Of a stretch of 64,000 bases of DNA, positions 59,491 through 64,000 are shown piece by piece; position 1 is the first letter of the stretch, and every line of letters begins with the position of its first letter. The notes under the pieces are model-generated. The model was given only the letters and a program-made list of their open reading frames with translations, was not told the DNA's origin and did not search any database. Source of the stretch: RGIG3077 sp964490175 (GTDB lineage Bacteria > Bacillota > Clostridia > Oscillospirales > Ruminococcaceae); NCBI GenBank assembly GCA_964490175.1, contig CAZBAI010000006.1, forward strand, positions 17,207-81,206, given 5' to 3'. Both the position numbers and the translations under genes were made by a program.

Positions 59491-62400
59491 ATGATGAATC
59501 CTTATATTAAAGTTTTTGAATCGATAAACCCTTTTCGGCAACTGTCACAAAAGCTTGACAGTGCGAAAAAGCCGCTTCTTGCCGTAGGTGTTTCACATAT
59601 ACATAAAGCGCAGATGATTCTTTCGGTTTGCAAAATCAAAAACAAATCAATGCTTGTAATTTGCGATGATGAAACTAACGCCCGACGTTTGTGCGATGAT
59701 ATCAACACAATGGCGCACGAGCGTCTTGCAATGCTGTTTTGCGCACGTGAATTGAATCTCACCGAAGTTGACACAAGGTCGAACGAATATGAACATAACA
59801 GGCTGGGCGCTTTGGCAAGCTTTCTCGGCGGCGAATGCCGCATTTTGATAACCGGTGCGGAAGCTGCAATGCAACGCACAGTGCCCCGCTGTGTTTTTGA
59901 AGAGCATACATTTGAAATTAAGCATGGCGAAGAAAACGATTTAACAAAACTTGCCGCACGCTTTGTTGAGTGCGGCTATAAGCGCTGCGAAAAAGTTGAG
60001 GGAGTTTCGCAGTTTTCCGTCAGGGGTTCGATTGTGGATATTTTCCCCGTCGGATATTCAAACCCTGTACGAATGGAGCTTTGGGGCGATGAAATCGATT
60101 CTGTTTCAAGTTTTGATATTGAAACGCAAAGAAGAACCGAAGCGCTTGACCGTGTGCGTATTTCGCCTGCCTGTGAGCTGATTTTTAATACCGATGAGCT
60201 TGCTCAAAAGCTTTGCGAATTGCAAAAAACTTTGCGAGGCAAAAAGCGTGATGTGCAAAACGCTTTTATTCAAAACGATATTGAAAAGCTAAATAGTGGC
60301 ATAACGCCGACGGGAATTGATAAATACAGCTCTCTTGTATATGAAAAAGAAGCGTATATATTTGATTATTTTGATGATTCTTCAATCTGTTTTGTAAGTG
60401 AAGCCGCCGACTGTGCGATTAAAGGAAAAGGCATTATTTCACAGTATACTGAGGATTTGAATTTGCTTGCTCAATCCGGCGCAGTTTGCAAATGCTGTGA
60501 TGATATATACATTTCTTGGAACGGCGTGCTTGAACGTGTCACCGAGCACAAATGCATTTTTGCCGATAATTTTATACACAACAGCGATATATCGTTTGAC
60601 GCAATTTTTAATATAAACGCACTTCAAAGCGGAACTTGGGGCGGAGAATCGACCCAACTTATCGAAGAACTTAATCATTATGTTTCAAACGGATATAAAA
60701 CGATTGTTGCTCTCGGCAGTGAAAAAACTTTGCAAACTGTGTGCGAAGATTTGAATGAAAACGGCATCAAAGCGCAAATTTGGACGGCTTCCTCCGAGCT
60801 TGAAGAAGCCGGAGTTTATCTCGTTGCCGGCGGTGTTTCAAGCGGATATGAATATACTGACGCAAAATGTGCTTTGATAACTGCGGCAAAGGCACAGGCA
60901 ACGTTGCGCAAGCGCAAGAAAAAACACAAAAGCGAAGAAATTCGCAGTTTTTCCGATATTTCCGACGGCGATCTTATTGTGCACAGCTTGCATGGCATCG
61001 GTCGCTTTGCGGGAATCCGCAAGCTTGAGCTCGAGGGGGTAGTTAAGGATTATATCACCATCAAATATGCCGGTACAGATGTGCTTTATGTGCCGGTTAC
61101 ACAGCTTGATATGGTCAGCAAGTATATAGGCTCACGTGATGACTCGACCGTAAAGCTAAGTAAGCTGTCATCAAACGAATGGCAAAAAACCCGAAAAAGC
61201 GTAAAAAGCGCCGTGAAAGACATGGCGAAGGAGCTTATTGCCCTTTATGCCAAGCGTGAACAGGCGCAGGGTTTTGCTTTTGACCCCGACAATGAGTGGC
61301 AACACGAATTTGAGGAAAGGTTTGAATATATCGAAACCGATGACCAACTTCAATGCATTGAGGAAATTAAAGCGGATATGGAAAAAAGCCGCCCTATGGA
61401 CAGACTTCTTTGCGGTGATGTAGGCTTCGGAAAAACCGAAGTTGCACTGCGTGCCGCATTTAAATGCATAATGAGCGGAAAACAATGTGCGATTTTAGCG
61501 CCGACAACTGTTTTGGCAATGCAGCATTATCAGACCGCACTTAGACGTTTTGAGCATTTTCCCGTTAAAATAGCGCACCTTTCCCGATTTTGTTCGCAAA
61601 AGCAAATTGCGGAAAATTTAAAGAAGCTTAAAAACGGTCAAATTGATTTGGTTATCGGTACGCACCGTGTTGTGCAAAAAGATGTGCAATTTTATGATTT
61701 GGGACTTGCGATTATCGATGAAGAACAGCGCTTTGGCGTTGCCCATAAAGAGCGTTTTAAAGAAATGTTTGCCGGAGTTGATGTGCTGACTTTGTCTGCA
61801 ACGCCGATTCCGAGAACGCTCAATATGGCTATGAGCGGAATACGTGATATGTCGGTTATCGACGACCCGCCGCAGGACAGATACCCTGTGCAGACATATG
61901 TTATCGAGCATGATTGGGGGATTGTCGCACAGGCAATTTCGAAAGAGCTGCGCAGGGGAGGGCAGGCGTATTATATCCACAACCGTGTTGACAGCATTAT
62001 GTCATGTGCAGCAAAATTGCAAAAGCTTTTGCCCCAGGCGAGAATCGGCGTGGCCCACGGCAGAATGAGCGAGGACGAAATGTCTGAAATTTGGAATAGA
62101 GTTGTCGAGCGTGAGATTGATGTTCTTGTTTGCACAACGATTATCGAAACCGGCGTGGATGTGCCGAATGTTAATACGCTGATTATCGAAAGTGCCGATT
62201 GCTTCGGACTTTCACAGCTGTATCAGCTAAGAGGCAGGGTCGGTCGTTCAACAAGGCGTGCTTTTGCGTATTTTACATTCAAGCCGGGCAAGGCGTTGAC
62301 CGAGATTGCGTCTAAACGTCTTGATACTATAAGGGAGTTTACTCAGTTCGGAAGCGGCTTTAGAATTGCAATGCGTGACCTTGAAATCAGAGGCGCAGGC

Positions 62401-62952
62401 GATATACTGGGGGGAAAACAGCACGGACATATGGACTCTGTCGGATATGATATGTACTTGCGTTTACTCTCCGAAGCGATTGCCGAAGAAAAGGGCGAGG
62501 CTCTGCCGCCGCAAAGCTTTGAATGCCTTGTCGATGTCAAAATCGATGCACATATCCCCGATAAATATATTGAAAGTTTGCCACAGCGACTTGATGTTTA
62601 CAGAAAAATTGCCGCCGTATCGGATGATGATGCGGCAAGCGATTTGATTGACGAACTCATTGACAGATACGGCGATCCGCCGAGGGCTGTGCTCGGACTG
62701 ATTGATATTGCGATTTTGCGCAATACCGCCGCAATGATGAAGATATATGAGATATCGCAAAGAGGAGAGAATCTTCTGTTTTATACTAACGATGCAACGA
62801 TGGAACAAATCTCACGTCTTTCCGGCGCTTTTAAAGGCAGAGTGTTATACAGCAATATGGCAAAGCCTTATATCAGCGTAAAATTTGCACCAAAACAGCG
62901 ACCCGAGATGCTTATGAGAGAAGTTCTCGATGCGCTTAAATCGGATTCTTGA
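59491..62952 (+). CDS. mfd: Transcription-repair coupling factor
   Basis: An 1153-residue DNA translocase that removes stalled RNA polymerase and recruits UvrA. UvrB-like N-terminal domains, the RNA polymerase-interacting domain near DLIVHSLHGIGRFAGI (about 500), Walker A CGDVGFGKTEVALRAA, DEEQRFGV, LSATPIPRTLNMAMSGIRDMS, the translocation motif region and a complete C-terminal domain are present. Start is one of two ATG codons at 59491 and 59494; AGG lies just upstream. Confidence 0.97.
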   Translation: MMNPYIKVFESINPFRQLSQKLDSAKKPLLAVGVSHIHKAQMILSVCKIKNKSMLVICDDETNARRLCDDINTMAHERLAMLFCARELNLTEVDTRSNEYEHNRLGALASFLGGECRILITGAEAAMQRTVPRCVFEEHTFEIKHGEENDLTKLAARFVECGYKRCEKVEGVSQFSVRGSIVDIFPVGYSNPVRMELWGDEIDSVSSFDIETQRRTEALDRVRISPACELIFNTDELAQKLCELQKTLRGKKRDVQNAFIQNDIEKLNSGITPTGIDKYSSLVYEKEAYIFDYFDDSSICFVSEAADCAIKGKGIISQYTEDLNLLAQSGAVCKCCDDIYISWNGVLERVTEHKCIFADNFIHNSDISFDAIFNINALQSGTWGGESTQLIEELNHYVSNGYKTIVALGSEKTLQTVCEDLNENGIKAQIWTASSELEEAGVYLVAGGVSSGYEYTDAKCALITAAKAQATLRKRKKKHKSEEIRSFSDISDGDLIVHSLHGIGRFAGIRKLELEGVVKDYITIKYAGTDVLYVPVTQLDMVSKYIGSRDDSTVKLSKLSSNEWQKTRKSVKSAVKDMAKELIALYAKREQAQGFAFDPDNEWQHEFEERFEYIETDDQLQCIEEIKADMEKSRPMDRLLCGDVGFGKTEVALRAAFKCIMSGKQCAILAPTTVLAMQHYQTALRRFEHFPVKIAHLSRFCSQKQIAENLKKLKNGQIDLVIGTHRVVQKDVQFYDLGLAIIDEEQRFGVAHKERFKEMFAGVDVLTLSATPIPRTLNMAMSGIRDMSVIDDPPQDRYPVQTYVIEHDWGIVAQAISKELRRGGQAYYIHNRVDSIMSCAAKLQKLLPQARIGVAHGRMSEDEMSEIWNRVVEREIDVLVCTTIIETGVDVPNVNTLIIESADCFGLSQLYQLRGRVGRSTRRAFAYFTFKPGKALTEIASKRLDTIREFTQFGSGFRIAMRDLEIRGAGDILGGKQHGHMDSVGYDMYLRLLSEAIAEEKGEALPPQSFECLVDVKIDAHIPDKYIESLPQRLDVYRKIAAVSDDDAASDLIDELIDRYGDPPRAVLGLIDIAILRNTAAMMKIYEISQRGENLLFYTNDATMEQISRLSGAFKGRVLYSNMAKPYISVKFAPKQRPEMLMREVLDALKSDS

Positions 62953-62962
62953 TTTTTTAGCT

Positions 62963-63088
62963 ATGGAGATAAATTTACTTCAAAATACAAAAGAGGAAGC
63001 AAGCGAACAAGGTATCAACCGTGTGCTTGACGAGCTTGCTCGATGTGGCAATCAGTTTGTCGGGGATATTAAGGAGGATTTATTTTGA
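62963..63088 (+). CDS. Possible 41-residue peptide upstream of the acetyltransferase
   Basis: An ATG-initiated frame between mfd and the GNAT gene with weak ribosome binding. It reads an acidic, partly helical peptide (KEEASEQGINRVLDELARC region) and its TGA overlaps the TTG of the acetyltransferase frame, preceded by AAGGAGG. It may be a leader peptide, a degraded antitoxin-like gene or a fragment of a longer gene. Confidence 0.3.
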   Translation: MEINLLQNTKEEASEQGINRVLDELARCGNQFVGDIKEDLF

Positions 63089-63503
63089 TTAACATTAAAA
63101 ACGGAACGGAAAATGATAAACAAAAATTATTAAATGATTATCCTAACCTACACAAATTCTTTGGTGATAACGGATATCTTATCGTTGCTGAAAAAGAAAA
63201 CGATATTATAGGATTTCTATGGCTTTTAAAAGAAATATACCTGCACCTGTGGAAGCTCAAGAAATGTTTATCAATGCAATTGAAATATTTAATACCGAAT
63301 TGCGCTGTCAAGGAATAGGCACACAAATGGTACACAAGATTATTGAAATCGCAAAAAACGAGCATGTGTATCAAGTCCGCGCACATGTGCAAATTGGAAA
63401 TATTGCATCACACCGTTTATGGTTTAAAAACAAGTTTTCAATTAGTCCTGTTAAAATGCCCGATACTGATATTGTCGGCTCTTTCGTAAGTTTTGTTTTA
63501 TAA
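63085..63503 (+). pseudogene. GNAT acetyltransferase interrupted by a -1 frameshift
   Basis: Two overlapping frames share one GNAT fold. The first begins at TTG 63085 (AAGGAGG upstream) and covers KNGTENDKQKLL through IVAEKENDIIGFLW, then goes out of frame. The second supplies NIPAPVEAQEMFINAIEIF and the acetyl-CoA-binding CQGIGTQMVHKIIEIAK and NIASHRLWFKN. They join at about 63225, where T TTA AAA forms a -1 slippery heptamer in the first frame; a -1 shift there would yield an intact protein of about 139 residues. Simple loss by a one-base deletion is equally consistent. Confidence 0.75.
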
Positions 63504-63875
63504 CCATGTTGCAGATGTCCATACGCCGCCTAAGAGGCGGATTCCATTTCAGACTTTCAGTAGTAGAATAAATCTCTCACTGAAACCCCTTACGGAGCAA
63601 AAGCTCGTAGTGTTAGGTTGCAATCGTTCGCTATGTGATTTGAGTTGGCTTATCACGCTTTGCTCCGATTTTAAGTTGTTTTCATTGCTATCAAAGGTTT
63701 TGACGAACCCGAAAACCTTTTTGATGCAAATATGATCGCGATAATCAAAGTATTCTTCGAGTGATATCATCGAACTGATTTGGTTCACCTCATTTTAGCA
63801 GGAAATTTCAAAAAAATTGAAATTAGTACTTGACAAATTCGATACGCCGTGATATAATATATTGGTAACGTACTT
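63504..63875. other. Gap without a convincing gene between the GNAT frame and tRNA-Trp
   Basis: About 370 bp. A minus-strand frame (63549-63788, 79 codons, GTG start) has only a poorly placed ribosome-binding site and no family resemblance. Small inverted repeats are seen: CCGCCT-AAG-AGGCGG near 63530 and TTTCAGT/ACTGAAA near 63556-63586. The last 45 bases hold the tRNA promoter. The region may be a decayed insertion. Confidence 0.5.
63830..63858 (+). promoter_or_regulatory. Full-consensus promoter for tRNA-Trp
   Basis: TTGACA, 17-bp spacer, TATAAT with TGA before it. Confidence 0.92.
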
Positions 63876-63951
63876 AGGGGTATAGCTCAGCAGGTAGAGC
63901 AGCGGTCTCCAAAACCGCGTGTCGTGAGTTCGATTCTTACTGCCCCTGCCA
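63876..63951 (+). tRNA. trnW: tRNA-Trp (CCA)
   Basis: A 76-nt cloverleaf: acceptor AGGGGTA/TGCCCCT, D-arm GCTC...GAGC, anticodon loop CTCCAAA with anticodon CCA, T-arm GTGAG-TTCGATT-CTTAC, discriminator G and encoded CCA. In many Firmicutes this tRNA precedes secE-nusG; those would lie beyond the window. Confidence 0.97.
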
Positions 63952-64000
63952 AAAAGGTTGCATAAAATAGATGCAGCCACAGAAAACCCCGATTTTATCG

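Noticed and set aside
63795..63980. Minus-strand 61-codon frame
   Set aside because: It is antisense to tRNA-Trp and its promoter; such frames arise from the conserved tRNA sequence.

Overview
The window looks like a chromosomal segment of a low-to-medium GC, spore-forming Firmicute, most likely a gut or rumen Clostridium of the Ruminococcaceae/Oscillospiraceae type. The evidence is a Firmicutes-type PASTA kinase operon ending in spoVM, a SpoIVFB-like protease, RemA, RbgA and a LysA/ClpP/ClpX/Lon set of clostridial character. A giant secreted protein ends in a type I dockerin, and Thr-tract linkers resemble those of cellulosomal ruminococci. The species cannot be named from sequence alone.

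Layout. 1-3.1 kb (minus strand): a truncated ApgM-type phosphoglycerate mutase and a histidine kinase/response regulator pair. 3.3-6.1 kb: an orphan sugar-type substrate-binding lipoprotein, an unknown protein with nuclease-like residues and a small membrane protein. 5.7-10.2 kb (minus): a cell-wall cluster, a GHL10/DUF187 glycosidase-like protein followed by a large N-acetylmuramoyl-L-alanine amidase. 10.4-11.6 kb: rpsF-ssb-rpsR. 11.7-13.7 kb: a two-gene ABC exporter whose ATPase has a Pro/Tyr/Gln repeat tail. 13.8-19.1 kb: lon-ysxC, lysA-cysK. 19.2-32.4 kb: one long housekeeping operon yicC-remA-gmk-rpoZ-priA-def-fmt-yugP-rsmB-rlmN-prpC-prkC-rsgA-spoVM. It has the B. subtilis gene order with coaBC, rpe and thiN missing and a zinc protease inserted; the 29-codon spoVM gene is easily missed.

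32.4-43.7 kb is the accessory part: a TetR regulator, a 2,619-residue secreted dockerin protein, two 73-bp tandem repeats preceded by a promoter, a Ser/Asp-rich lipoprotein, a TIM-barrel sugar isomerase and a SpoIVFA/SpoIVFB-like pair. 43.7-56.5 kb returns to housekeeping: murI, a B12-binding radical SAM pair, rplS-lepB-rbgA-rnhB-yraN-thrC, a phosphoesterase, tig, clpP, clpX and a flavin reductase. 56.5-57.3 kb (minus) holds a SHOCT membrane protein. Just upstream of it is a rod-like RNA of about 205 nt with its own promoter and terminator, either a 6S-like RNA or an attenuator leader; this is the best candidate here for something undescribed. 57.4-64 kb: a DUF1015 protein, pth-mfd, a GNAT acetyltransferase split by a -1 frameshift at a U UUA AAA sequence, about 370 bp without a convincing gene, and tRNA-Trp.

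Promoters are unusually easy to read: fourteen of the sixteen listed have an exact 17-bp spacer between near-consensus -35 and -10 boxes, and the other two have 18. All functional calls come from reading motifs and gene order; no database search was run.
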